Shown: positions 26,695-34,917, counted from the stretch's first letter. The stretch: 64,000 nt of DNA from Calditrichota bacterium (GCA_008501765.1 QQUE01000003.1:1-64000); one strand, 5' to 3'. The notes: generated by a model not told the origin, from the letters alone. Program-made: numbers and translations.

Positions 26695-27939
26695 TTACTT
26701 CAATAAAATCATGCGTTTCATTGCACTAAAGTTATTCGCGGTAAACTTGTAGAAATAGATACCACTTGCTAATTGCTCACCGCGGTTATTCGAGCCATCC
26801 CAATAGGCAGCTTTTGCTTTGCTATCGTAGAGTCCCGCCGGCAGCACCCCCAATTCAATTGTGCGTACCAAACTTCCGACATCATTATAAATTCGTATTG
26901 TTATCGCACTGTTTTCATGGAGAATAAATGGAATCCATGTGCCTTTGTGAAATGGATTTGGGAAATTCTGCAGCAATGCTGTGCCGGGGGTGAAAGTGGT
27001 GATACTCTCCTCAGCCACCTGCGTCGCCGGGTCGCCGAGATCAAATACCTCAACGCGTCCGGAATTCATCGAAGTTACCCACAACCGGTTTCTGGAGTCG
27101 ACGGCCAAATCCATCGGCATTTTAAGTTGCCCGGGCTCGGAGCCGTAAGCGCCGATAGTGGTGATATATTCTCCATTTTGGCTCAGAATAGTTATATTTC
27201 CCTGAAAAGGATCGGCTGCTAAAATATGCCCAGAATGGTCTACTGCTATTCCCTGAATTCGGTGGAATTGACCGGGTTTATTGCCAAATTTCCCAAAACT
27301 TGTGAGGAAATTACCATTTAGGTCATAGGCGAAAATCAGATCGTTAATTTCTGCACTTGAAGCTAATCCGGCATGTTCAGCAATAAGCATTCGTTTGTTC
27401 AGGTGATCAAATGCTATGCACGTTGGAAAAACCATACGGTCGGAACCAAAACTTTGGATTAAATTACCGCTTTCGCTGAATATTTTTATTGCTTTATTTT
27501 TGCTGTCAACGAGGAAAAGCCTGGCATCGGGAGTAAAAACAGCATCCACCGGCAGGTTAGATAATCCAAATGGATTTGGGCCCGGTTTCATTAAAACACC
27601 GTTATCGCTAAAAACCTGCACGTACCCTTGGCTATCGCCGACTAAAAATTGTTTCTGATCCGAAACGACCATGGCTAATGGTTTAACCGGCAGCTTGATC
27701 TCGCCAATTGAAATACCGTCCAGGTTAAATTTGTGGATTTTTTGTGCTGAGTAATCAGCGACAAATATTACATCATCCGCTCCGATCGCAATTCGCAAAG
27801 GACTTACAAGCCCTTCTGAAATGGATAAAACATGCACAATTTCGGATGTGGAATTGAGTACGCTGGCGGGAGTCTTGCCAAAGCTGAATGTAGCCTGAAC
27901 ACTCAGGAAAACGGCTATGATATTTTTCAGTATTCTCAT
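26695..27939 (-). CDS. Secreted NHL-repeat beta-propeller with type IX-style C-terminal domain
   Basis: A 414-residue exported protein. After a signal peptide (IIAVFLSVQATFSFG) come about six NHL blades (FGKFGNKPGQFHRIQGIAVD is typical) and then, from ~residue 325, a FlgD-like/sorting domain: LLQNFPNPFHKGTWIPF, YNDVGSLVRTIE, WDGSNNRGEQLASGIYFYKF and a terminal KRMILLK. That domain is the secretion and attachment signal of type IX systems and their relatives in the FCB group. It precedes the 26-heme cytochrome in the same direction and is divergent from the heme-sensor kinase, so the pair may be an exported electron-transfer module. Confidence 0.85.
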   Translation of the reverse strand: MRILKNIIAVFLSVQATFSFGKTPASVLNSTSEIVHVLSISEGLVSPLRIAIGADDVIFVADYSAQKIHKFNLDGISIGEIKLPVKPLAMVVSDQKQFLVGDSQGYVQVFSDNGVLMKPGPNPFGLSNLPVDAVFTPDARLFLVDSKNKAIKIFSESGNLIQSFGSDRMVFPTCIAFDHLNKRMLIAEHAGLASSAEINDLIFAYDLNGNFLTSFGKFGNKPGQFHRIQGIAVDHSGHILAADPFQGNITILSQNGEYITTIGAYGSEPGQLKMPMDLAVDSRNRLWVTSMNSGRVEVFDLGDPATQVAEESITTFTPGTALLQNFPNPFHKGTWIPFILHENSAITIRIYNDVGSLVRTIELGVLPAGLYDSKAKAAYWDGSNNRGEQLASGIYFYKFTANNFSAMKRMILLK

Positions 27940-27987
27940 GATATTGGCACCATGCTATTGATATGTCACAAGCTTACGAGTAATAAT

Positions 27988-28028
27988 CCCTCCTGTAATT
28001 TTAAAATTCAAGATCAACTACAGGAGGG
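27988..28028. repeat. 10-bp perfect inverted repeat upstream of the propeller gene
   Basis: CCCTCCTGTA (27988-27997) and TACAGGAGGG (28019-28028) are perfect complements, with outer AGTAAT/ATTACT arms. They lie ~50 bp before the minus-strand propeller gene start, so they could form in its leader or be a repressor site. The rest of 28029-28304 shows no recognised element apart from a weak partial match to the 16-bp motif at 28167-28182. Confidence 0.55.
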
Positions 28029-28304
28029 TGCGTTGATTACTAATCCCAATTTAATGTACAAATCACCAGGATTGGGAAGAAAAATTTGTCGTCAATATTT
28101 ATTTTTTCGCTCAGATGATTGACAAATTTTCGAGTTGAAACGCAATTTTCATACCTGCGTCAAATAAGCGTAAAATAATCTGATTGACATTCCCGGAAAG
28201 TATTGCATGCACACATTTGAGGCCAGTATTTCATCAAGATGATCTACGAAAATGCCACTTGAATAATTATTATGGGTATCGGCGGAAAATAAAATGCCCT
28301 GAAT

Positions 28305-28374
28305 TGTAACATATCACACACAAACTGTGTTATATAGCACAGTTTACGCGATCAGATATGCACTATTTTTCAGA
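28305..28374 (+). promoter_or_regulatory. Three-copy activator site (16-bp motif) upstream of heme-sensor kinase
   Basis: Sites at 28305-28320 (TGTAACATATCACACA, opposite orientation), 28326-28341 (TGTGTTATATAGCACA) and 28359-28374 (TGCACTATTTTTCAGA, opposite orientation) match a motif TGTGTNANATARCRCA also present twice upstream of 31984. Spacings between starts are 21 and 33 bp, near whole helical turns. They sit 150-215 bp before a sigma-54 promoter, the usual place for an enhancer-binding activator such as the product of the 30213 gene. Confidence 0.68.
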
Positions 28375-28520
28375 GATGGATGCCTTAAAAATTTGCGGTT
28401 GTTCTTTTCTCATTTTGCCTTCCCAATTTTGAAATTACTGTTTTTAAACTTCAATGTGAATTAATCGCTTTGTATTTATTTTACAGAAATCTATCTTCCT
28501 GCATATATTTGGTTGTTTTC

Positions 28521-28535
28521 AGGCATGTCTCTTGC
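28521..28535 (+). promoter_or_regulatory. Sigma-54 promoter of heme-sensor kinase gene
   Basis: AGGCATGTCTCTTGC has GG at 28522-28523 and GC at 28534-28535 separated by 10 bases, with a good CTTGCA -12 element. Start site near 28547, 22 nt before the ATG at 28569. An open frame continues upstream to 28470, but this promoter lies inside that extension, supporting the 28569 start. Confidence 0.72.
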
Positions 28536-28568
28536 ATTGAATTGGAAATCCAATTTACGAGAACACAC

Positions 28569-30044
28569 ATGATTTTTAAAAAGCTCCGCACCCGTGTTGT
28601 TGCACACATTATCTGGATAATTTCCATATCCACGGCTGTAACATATTATTTTGATTATAGGTTGCATACAAAAACAATCCATTCGCATATCGAAGACGAT
28701 GCCAAAGAAATCACTTCGATAATTGAAAGTAGTATTGCTTCGTTTATGGGGATTGAGAATCCGGGATTATTTAAAGAGGTTTTAAGCGAACTGGTAAAAT
28801 TACACCACATTCGCAGGGTTAGCCTCCTGGATACGACAGGGCGTGTCCTGTTATCCGCTCAACCGGACACTTTATTCAGCCGCACGCGAGTCAACAATGT
28901 CAATGAATTCGATTTTACCGAGGACGGCGTTTACATTTACTCGGAATTGAATCGTGAATTTGCTGAAATTATGTTGTTTAAGAGACTTGCCAATAATAAA
29001 AGCTGTCAGGAGTGCCACGACGCGCAGCATAAAATACTCGGGATATCGCTGGTAGAAACAAAATCAAATATTTCATTCAGAGAGCAAAAATCAAGTTTTA
29101 TAATTTTATTTGGTATCACTCTCGCAGCTATTATCTTGCTTTCAATGGCAACCCACGTTTTATTTGACAGGTCAGTGGACAAACCTATTCAAATATTAAA
29201 AACAGCAATGGATGAAATGAAGCAGGAAAATTTTTCATTTCGTATCAAACAGCCGGCAAAGGATGAGTTAGGTTCACTCGCAAAAGGTATGAATGAGATG
29301 GGTAAAAAATTGCAAGAGGCCAGAAAACAATTACTTGAATCCCACAAGAGCAAGCTTGTTCAGGCTGAGTCCATCGCAAAAGTTGGTGAATTGGCAGCCG
29401 GGATGGCCCATGAAATTAAAAATCCGATCTCGGGAATTGTGTTCGCTGCAAATTCTATTTTGCGGGAAACAAAGGATGATGATAATCGCAAAGAAATTTT
29501 TGAAGAGATAGTCCGGCAGGCTAACCGGGTTGAGCAAAATCTGGAGGCGCTTTTAACGATTGCCCGTGAAAGCCGCTTTGAACGGTTTCCGACAGATTTG
29601 AAGCCGATGATTGAGCGTATTTTGTTGTTTATTCAACAACAGCAAGGTACGAAAAGAATAAAAACGGTGAGCATTTTTGATGATCATCTACCAGAAATTC
29701 TGGTTGACAATAAACAAATTGAACAAGTACTGATGAATCTCGTTATCAATTCAATTCAGTCGATGAAAGACAAAGGGCAACTTACTGTAATTGTTCGATT
29801 TGTTGCTGAAAAACAGCGAATGAAAATACAAATTAGTGATACTGGGAAAGGAATCCCGGAATCGATCAAAGAAAAAATATTCGATCCTTTTTTCACTACC
29901 AAGGAAAAAGGCGTTGGATTGGGTTTGTTCCTCTGTAAAGAAATTATTAGCCGGCATAAAGGGCGGCTGTATTTTGAAAGTGAAAACGGAAAAGGTACCA
30001 CCTTCACTATTGAACTACCGGTCGGCTCAATCGATGAAATTTAA
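28569..30044 (+). CDS. Membrane histidine kinase with extracytoplasmic c-type heme motif
   Basis: A 491-residue kinase. Transmembrane helix 1 is at ~11-33 and helix 2 at ~175-198. The ~140-residue extracytoplasmic domain between them contains C146-x2-C149-H150 (CQECH), a covalent heme c attachment motif, followed by ILGISLVETK. Then a HAMP domain (~199-255), HisKA with H281 (AGMAHEIKNP), and HATPase_c with NLVINSIQ, DTGKGIP and GVGLGLFL. Heme-c-containing sensor domains are known in kinases and chemoreceptors of Geobacter and relatives; this one is expected to sense redox potential, NO or O2 (inference). It is paired with the NtrC-type regulator 168 bp downstream. Confidence 0.9.
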   Translation: MIFKKLRTRVVAHIIWIISISTAVTYYFDYRLHTKTIHSHIEDDAKEITSIIESSIASFMGIENPGLFKEVLSELVKLHHIRRVSLLDTTGRVLLSAQPDTLFSRTRVNNVNEFDFTEDGVYIYSELNREFAEIMLFKRLANNKSCQECHDAQHKILGISLVETKSNISFREQKSSFIILFGITLAAIILLSMATHVLFDRSVDKPIQILKTAMDEMKQENFSFRIKQPAKDELGSLAKGMNEMGKKLQEARKQLLESHKSKLVQAESIAKVGELAAGMAHEIKNPISGIVFAANSILRETKDDDNRKEIFEEIVRQANRVEQNLEALLTIARESRFERFPTDLKPMIERILLFIQQQQGTKRIKTVSIFDDHLPEILVDNKQIEQVLMNLVINSIQSMKDKGQLTVIVRFVAEKQRMKIQISDTGKGIPESIKEKIFDPFFTTKEKGVGLGLFLCKEIISRHKGRLYFESENGKGTTFTIELPVGSIDEI

Positions 30045-30109
30045 ATGGGTGCGAAATTAAAACAACGTGAAACTCTCCTTGTCTGCCCGAAGCCAAAATA
30101 AATTTAAAA

Positions 30110-30125
30110 AATGCGAAATAGGCAA
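30110..30125 (+). promoter_or_regulatory. Possible degenerate 16-bp activator site before the regulator gene
   Basis: AATGCGAAATAGGCAA matches the motif at 9 of 16 positions, including the central GAAATAG core. It lies just upstream of the -35 box of the regulator gene, so binding here would suit autoregulation. Weak on its own. Confidence 0.3.
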
Positions 30126-30136
30126 AATATTTCTGC

Positions 30137-30164
30137 TTGAGAAAGCGAATTCTTTTGTTATACT
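30137..30164 (+). promoter_or_regulatory. Sigma-70-type promoter of NtrC-type regulator
   Basis: TTGAGA (30137-30142) and TATACT (30159-30164) with a 16-bp spacer, ~45 nt before the ATG at 30213. The regulator thus seems transcribed by the housekeeping factor while its kinase has a sigma-54 promoter. Confidence 0.5.
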
Positions 30165-30212
30165 TCTTAGTATAAGTAACTGTAAGTAATTGCTTTAATA
30201 TCCGGAGTTGTC

Positions 30213-31583
30213 ATGGAGAAAAATAAAATTCTAATCATTGATGATGATAAATTGATAACATGGTCGCTATCGCGTGATCTCGCCAGCATCGGGTATGCAA
30301 TTGAAACGACGGCAGATGGAAAGAGTGGGATCAAAAAATTCTCCAATTATGCGCCAGACCTGGTGTTGCTCGATTTAAAACTTCCGGATATGAGCGGCCT
30401 GGATGTTCTCAAAGCACTTCGTGCTGAATCTGAAGAAACAATTATAATAATGATGACCGCCTATGCAACCGTACAGACAGCGGTAGAAGCGGTTAAATTG
30501 GGTGCGGCGGATTTCATCAAAAAACCCTTTACCTGTGAAGAATTAAAGATTATTATTGATAAGGCCATAGAAACACAAGAGTTAAGTAATAAAGTCGCCA
30601 TTATCAACAAAGAGTTGAAATCAAAATTTGGTATCAATCAAATAATTGGTGAATCACCGCAGATGCAGGAGGTTATCCAACTCATTGATAAAATAGCTAA
30701 AAGTGATGCCGAGACAATCCTGCTGACAGGGGAAAGTGGCACCGGCAAAGATTTGGTGGCAAAGGCGATCCACTACGAAAGCCCACGAATGAATTACCCT
30801 TTTATGGCTGTAAATTGCGGCGCCCTGCCTGACACATTGCTTGAAAGTGAGTTGTTCGGGCATGAACGCGGGGCATTTACTGACGCGAAGGATGTAAAGC
30901 GAGGCCTGTTTGAACTTGCAGATAAAGGTTCAATTTTGCTCGATGAAATTGGGGATGCGAGCCCATCATTTCAAATTAAGTTGCTTCGTTTTATCGAAGA
31001 AAAATTGTTCAAACGGGTCGGCGGGACGAAAGATATCGAAGTGAATGTACGAATAATCGCAGCTACAAATAAGGACCTGAAAAAACTTGTGAAAGAGGAG
31101 CAGTTTCGTGAGGAGTTGTTTTATCGGTTGAATGTCATTCCGATTGCTCTACCGCCATTGTGCAAGCGTGAAAAGGATATCGAACTGCTGGTGAAATTTT
31201 TTATCGAGCATTTTAATAAGAAATTTAAGAAGAAACTGCACGACATCTCTAACGAGGCGATGGTGAAACTCACGAATTACAGTTGGCCGGGCAATATTCG
31301 AGAATTGCGCAACGTCATTGAACGAATAATCATTCTGGAAACAGGGGATACTATTTCAGTTGATCATTTGCCATCCGAACTCACAAGTAATGATGATAAT
31401 TCCAGGTTAATCAGCGATTTTTATTTTTCATCCACTGATATGCCTCTCGACGAGATTGAGCGAGCCCTGATTTTGAAAGCACTTGCGAATACAAATGAAA
31501 ACCAATCCCATGCTGCAAAGCTTTTGAATATCTCCCGCCATGCTTTGCGCTATAAGATGAAAAAATATAATATTTTAAATTGA
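30213..31583 (+). CDS. NtrC-family sigma-54 response regulator
   Basis: A 456-residue three-domain activator: receiver with D11-D12, phospho-acceptor D54 (VLLDLKLPDM) and K104; AAA+ domain with Walker A GESGTGKD (173-180) and Walker B ILLDEIGDA; C-terminal Fis helix-turn-helix (NQSHAAKLLNISRHALRYKM). The sigma-54 contact loop reads GAFTDA (220-225) rather than GAFTGA. It lies directly after the heme-sensor kinase, so phosphotransfer between them is the simplest model. The 16-bp palindromic sites flanking the two genes are its likely targets, with the cytochrome operon downstream as output. Confidence 0.92.
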   Translation: MEKNKILIIDDDKLITWSLSRDLASIGYAIETTADGKSGIKKFSNYAPDLVLLDLKLPDMSGLDVLKALRAESEETIIIMMTAYATVQTAVEAVKLGAADFIKKPFTCEELKIIIDKAIETQELSNKVAIINKELKSKFGINQIIGESPQMQEVIQLIDKIAKSDAETILLTGESGTGKDLVAKAIHYESPRMNYPFMAVNCGALPDTLLESELFGHERGAFTDAKDVKRGLFELADKGSILLDEIGDASPSFQIKLLRFIEEKLFKRVGGTKDIEVNVRIIAATNKDLKKLVKEEQFREELFYRLNVIPIALPPLCKREKDIELLVKFFIEHFNKKFKKKLHDISNEAMVKLTNYSWPGNIRELRNVIERIIILETGDTISVDHLPSELTSNDDNSRLISDFYFSSTDMPLDEIERALILKALANTNENQSHAAKLLNISRHALRYKMKKYNILN

Positions 31584-31637
31584 CATCTTTGCACTATCAC
31601 CAATTCCAGGCATATCATTGTGTTAAAGCGCTTTGCC

Positions 31638-31674
31638 CGTGTAAAATAACGCACTGACTGTGTGAAATAGCGCA
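31638..31674 (+). promoter_or_regulatory. Tandem activator sites (16-bp motif) upstream of cytochrome operon
   Basis: CGTGTAAAATAACGCA at 31638-31653 and TGTGTGAAATAGCGCA at 31659-31674 differ at 4 of 16 positions, share orientation, and are spaced 21 bp start to start, the same period as the first two sites at 28305. A further partial match begins at 31619. They lie 130-170 bp before the sigma-54 promoter at 31805. Confidence 0.75.
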
Positions 31675-31804
31675 GCATGAAACCCTCATATTGAATTCCT
31701 ACAATAAACTCCCGGTAGAAAATCTATCCACAACCTTTTGTTTTTCTAACTATTACAATCGCTCCATTTTTTATTTATATCCGAAAATTGAACTGGTTCA
31801 ATTC

Positions 31805-31819
31805 TGGCATTACTGTTGC
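31805..31819 (+). promoter_or_regulatory. Sigma-54 promoter of the NHL-cytochrome operon
   Basis: TGGCATTACTGTTGC matches the -24/-12 consensus at TGGCA and TTGC with GG and GC 10 bases apart. A start near 31831 gives a ~150-nt leader before the ATG at 31984. The rest of this 400-bp gap is AT-rich and holds only the tandem activator sites. Confidence 0.78.
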
Positions 31820-31983
31820 GTTTAAAAAACAAATCTATATGTATCGTCAATTTTGTTGACGGACTTTATTCATTTTTAATAAATAAAATTTATGCGCAGT
31901 CAGTGAAATAATCTGATATATATTAGCAGGAGTTATATTTCAATTATAATTAATGCTAAATTCAAAAAGGAACAGGTCATCTA

Positions 31984-33123
31984 ATGATATCAGAGAGAAA
32001 TATCTTATTCGTATTGTTTATCATTGTGTCCATTTTGCTGCCAGGGTGTGGCGGCACATATAAAAACGATAATGCAAAAAAAGCTGAAGATTATGTCTGG
32101 CCGTTGCCACCGGAACAGCCTCGAATTCAATATGTTGGCAGCGTTCATTCAGAGATGGACGTTGGAATTAAAAAAAGTGGTTCACAGAAAATTTTTGAAC
32201 TTTTTTTTGGGCGTGCTGCACTGCGATATTTGCGCAAACCCCTAACCGTGCATGTGGATGATAAAGAACGCATGTATGTCGTTGATACCGGCGTGACTGG
32301 TGTTTGGGTGTTTGATTTTGATAACCATAAATTAGAGGCCCTGGGCGGACGTGGCCGGGGACATCTAAAAAATCCACTGGCTGTAACCAGCGATTCAAAA
32401 TGCAATATTTACGTTACTGATGCGGGTGGTGGACGCATCATGGTTTATGATTCAACATTTGCATTCGTGCGAGCATTTGGTGGTAAAAACATACTTAAGC
32501 GCCCAACAGGTATTGCTTTGAATGAAGCATTGAATCGCGCGTATGTGACGGATACATGGATGCATCAGATAAAAATTTTTAATACAAAAACCGGGGAAGT
32601 AATCAAGACAATTGGCCGCGATGAACCGGAGCCGGAAACAGAGAAAACTGAAGGTGTATTGGATGAAATCCAAAATCGTGGCAGTGACGAGGGGGAGTTG
32701 AGTTTTCCAACGTACATCACGATTGCCAAAAACGGAGATATTTACGTTGTTGATATGATGAACTTTCGAGTTCAAATATTCAATGGTGACGGTGAATTTC
32801 AAGGAGCCTTTGGTGAGGTTGGAAATTTGCCAGGAAATTTATACAGGCCAAAAGGAATTGGATTAGACAGCGATGGACATGTCTATGTTGCTGACGCGTC
32901 ATTTAGCAACATTCAGATATTTCAAAACGATGGGACTCTTTTGCTCAATTTTGGGACTTTTGGCGCTGGACTGGCAGATTTGCGGTTACCAGCAGGGGTT
33001 TTTGTCAGCAAGAAAGATAAAATATATGTCGTTGACCAATATAACCATCGAGTTCAAATTTACCAATATTTGAAGCCAGTGACCATCGAAGAAGAAACAA
33101 TCACAACTAAAAGAGGAGGCTAA
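31984..33123 (+). CDS. NHL-repeat beta-propeller lipoprotein
   Basis: A 379-residue lipoprotein with lipobox LLPGC (residue ~22). The mature N-terminus has WPLPPEQPRIQYV, then six NHL-type blades such as YVVDMMNFRVQIFN and YVVDQYNHRVQIY. NHL propeller proteins are recurrent neighbours of extracellular multiheme cytochromes, where they may act as chaperone or docking factors (role unproven). It is the first gene after the sigma-54 promoter and ends 4 bp before the first five-heme cytochrome. A decayed second copy of its 3' part lies between the two cytochromes. Confidence 0.88.
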   Translation: MISERNILFVLFIIVSILLPGCGGTYKNDNAKKAEDYVWPLPPEQPRIQYVGSVHSEMDVGIKKSGSQKIFELFFGRAALRYLRKPLTVHVDDKERMYVVDTGVTGVWVFDFDNHKLEALGGRGRGHLKNPLAVTSDSKCNIYVTDAGGGRIMVYDSTFAFVRAFGGKNILKRPTGIALNEALNRAYVTDTWMHQIKIFNTKTGEVIKTIGRDEPEPETEKTEGVLDEIQNRGSDEGELSFPTYITIAKNGDIYVVDMMNFRVQIFNGDGEFQGAFGEVGNLPGNLYRPKGIGLDSDGHVYVADASFSNIQIFQNDGTLLLNFGTFGAGLADLRLPAGVFVSKKDKIYVVDQYNHRVQIYQYLKPVTIEEETITTKRGG

Positions 33124-33127
33124 TGGA

Positions 33128-33865
33128 GTGAAAAAAACGGGTAGTTTTCTTTTTGCTTCTTTTCTGGTAATGTGCATTTTTTGTGGAAATGGCTTATTTG
33201 CACAAGGCGGTGGTAGTGGCCCCGGTCCTGGACCTGGGAACACCATCTTTGGTAATAAGGTTGCTGATACACCGCATAATTTACGCAAAGCCAGAAATAT
33301 GGGAGTGGAAGACTTGGGGGAAGTTTGTGTTTATTGTCATACACCACACAATAATAATCAGCAAATTGAAGCGCCATTATGGAACCGGGAAACACCTGTG
33401 GGACCGTATGACATGTATGATAGTCCTTCCATTGATATGATCATTGCAGGAAGTGCCACCGGCGTCTCATTAGCCTGTCTCTCTTGTCATGATAATACAA
33501 TTGGGCTTGACCAGGTCATTAATATTCCTGTATCCCAGTTTGGTCAGGTTACTTTGCAAGGTGGGACTATTTCGGGATGCGCATCTTTTTGCCACGAAAT
33601 TCATCACAAAACAACGTTCGAAGGAACCGTCATGGGGACGGATTTGACTGACGATCATCCGATTTCTTTAACTTACGATCCCAGTCAAGATCCGAATTTT
33701 CATCCGGCTGCCAACGGGCAGGTTGGTGCATTGCGTTTATACGGCACCAACAAGGACCAGGTAGAATGCGCGTCCTGCCATAATCCACATGATAACTCGA
33801 ACCGGCCGTTTTTGCGGATGTCGAATGAAAACAGTGCGATGTGCTTAACCTGTCATGATATTTAG
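33128..33865 (+). CDS. Exported five-heme cytochrome c, paralogue A
   Basis: A 245-residue protein from a GTG start preceded by GGAGG; signal peptide ends near GLFAQ. Four CxxCH motifs (CVYCH, CLSCH, CASCH, CLTCH) plus one CxxxCH (CASFCH) make five heme sites. Conserved NKVADTPHNLRKA and GPYDMYDSP segments are shared with the next cytochrome. There is no anchor, so it is periplasmic or secreted. Size, one longer-loop heme motif and neighbours (propeller, parvulin, outer-membrane barrel) resemble loci for filament-forming cytochromes, a hypothesis that needs structure. A Gly-Pro-rich insert (GGGSGPGPGPG) follows the signal peptide and is absent from paralogue B. Confidence 0.87.
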   Translation: MKKTGSFLFASFLVMCIFCGNGLFAQGGGSGPGPGPGNTIFGNKVADTPHNLRKARNMGVEDLGEVCVYCHTPHNNNQQIEAPLWNRETPVGPYDMYDSPSIDMIIAGSATGVSLACLSCHDNTIGLDQVINIPVSQFGQVTLQGGTISGCASFCHEIHHKTTFEGTVMGTDLTDDHPISLTYDPSQDPNFHPAANGQVGALRLYGTNKDQVECASCHNPHDNSNRPFLRMSNENSAMCLTCHDI

Positions 33866-33910
33866 TTTTTTAGCCACGGAAGGTAAGTTGTATTATTTTT
33901 AGGAAGTAAG

Positions 33911-34150
33911 CAACCTGTCAGGCACCCTTTTATCAACCAAAAGGAATTGGAATAAAAAGTGACGACATGTTATGTAGCTGATGCTTCTTTTACGAATTAC
34001 ATACTTCGTTTGATGATGTGCATAATTTAATTTGGCACTTTTTGCTCTGGCTTGATTGGTTTACAGCTTTCTACGGAATTAAAGTATTAATTTTTAAGCC
34101 GTGTGATTGTTGTGAATGACCTCAATCACAGGGTATATCAAATAACAGGA
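33911..34150 (+). pseudogene. Decayed fragment of an NHL-repeat lipoprotein gene
   Basis: The spacer between the two cytochromes reads as broken pieces of the 3' part of the 31984 gene. In successive frames I find YQPKGIGIKSD from 33931 (intact gene: YRPKGIGLDSD), YVADASFTNYI from 33971 (intact: YVADASFSNIQI) and VIVVNDLNHRVYQ from 34103 (intact: IYVVDQYNHRVQ). The fragments are in the same order and almost the same spacing as in the intact gene, interrupted by stops and a frameshift. DNA alignment agrees, for example CCAAAAGGAATTGGA in both. This shows an ancestral propeller-cytochrome pair was duplicated and the second propeller lost. Confidence 0.8.
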
Positions 34151-34209
34151 TTGGTAACTTTATATGTTTTACAAATCTAATCACCAACTTATTAAAGGAG
34201 GTAGCTAAC

Positions 34210-34917
34210 ATGAAGAAATCTTTTATGGTCATGCTGGTTCTCGCTCTGGTTATGTGTTTCACCGTATCAGGCGATCTTTTTGCCCAGTTTGGCAATAAAG
34301 TAGCGGATACGCCGCATAACTTGCGTGAAGCAACAGACGCGGGCATGCCCGTTGAAGACCTGGGAGAAATTTGTGTTTATTGCCATACACCACACAATAA
34401 CAATCAAAATATCGAGGCTCCGCTCTGGAATCGTGAGTCACCGGCTGGACCGTACGATATGTATGACAGCCCAACCATCGATATGACGGTTGCGGGAAAT
34501 GCTGCTGGTGTATCCCTCGCTTGCTTGTCTTGCCATGATAACACAATTGGTCTCGACCAGGTTATCAATATTCCAACATCGCAACTTGGTGTAGTAACGC
34601 CAGCTGGTGCGAAAATTTCGAGCTGCGTCGGAACTTGTCACTCTGGTGTCGGTGCCGGTGGATTAAATTTCGACGGAACCAATATCGGAACGGACTTGAC
34701 GAACGATCACCCGATTTCAATTACTTATGATCCAGGTCAAGATCCGAATTTTCATCCTGCCAGCAATGGTAAAGTGGGTGTTTTAACATTATATGGCCCA
34801 AACAAGGATCAAGTAGAATGCGCGTCCTGCCATAACCCACATGATAACTCAAATCGTCCATTCTTGCGCATGACGAATGATAATAGCGCAATGTGTTTAA
34901 CATGTCATGATATTTAA
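34210..34917 (+). CDS. Exported five-heme cytochrome c, paralogue B
   Basis: A 235-residue protein with a strong AAAGGAGG ribosome site and a signal peptide ending near DLFAQ. It has four CxxCH (CVYCH, CLSCH, CASCH, CLTCH) and one CxxxCH (CVGTCH) in the same order and spacing as paralogue A, with most of the mature chain nearly identical (for example CVYCHTPHNNNQ, GPYDMYDSP, NRPFLRM). The longest difference surrounds the CxxxCH site (GVGAGGLNFDGTN versus EIHHKTTFEGTV). The strong ribosome site suggests high expression, as expected of a structural or bulk electron carrier. Confidence 0.87.
   Translation: MKKSFMVMLVLALVMCFTVSGDLFAQFGNKVADTPHNLREATDAGMPVEDLGEICVYCHTPHNNNQNIEAPLWNRESPAGPYDMYDSPTIDMTVAGNAAGVSLACLSCHDNTIGLDQVINIPTSQLGVVTPAGAKISSCVGTCHSGVGAGGLNFDGTNIGTDLTNDHPISITYDPGQDPNFHPASNGKVGVLTLYGPNKDQVECASCHNPHDNSNRPFLRMTNDNSAMCLTCHDI

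Noticed and set aside
27832-28122. An open frame of 96 codons on the plus strand between the propeller and the heme-sensor kinase
   Set aside because: It overlaps the antisense of the propeller gene start, has no ribosome site, and lacks any recognised domain.
28470-28568. Upstream extension of the heme-sensor kinase from a TTG
   Set aside because: The sigma-54 promoter lies within it and the transmembrane helix fits the ATG at 28569.
34021-34050. TTGGCACTTTTTGC as a sigma-54 promoter before cytochrome B
   Set aside because: GG and GC are only 8 bases apart instead of 10, and the sequence is explained as part of the decayed NHL gene.
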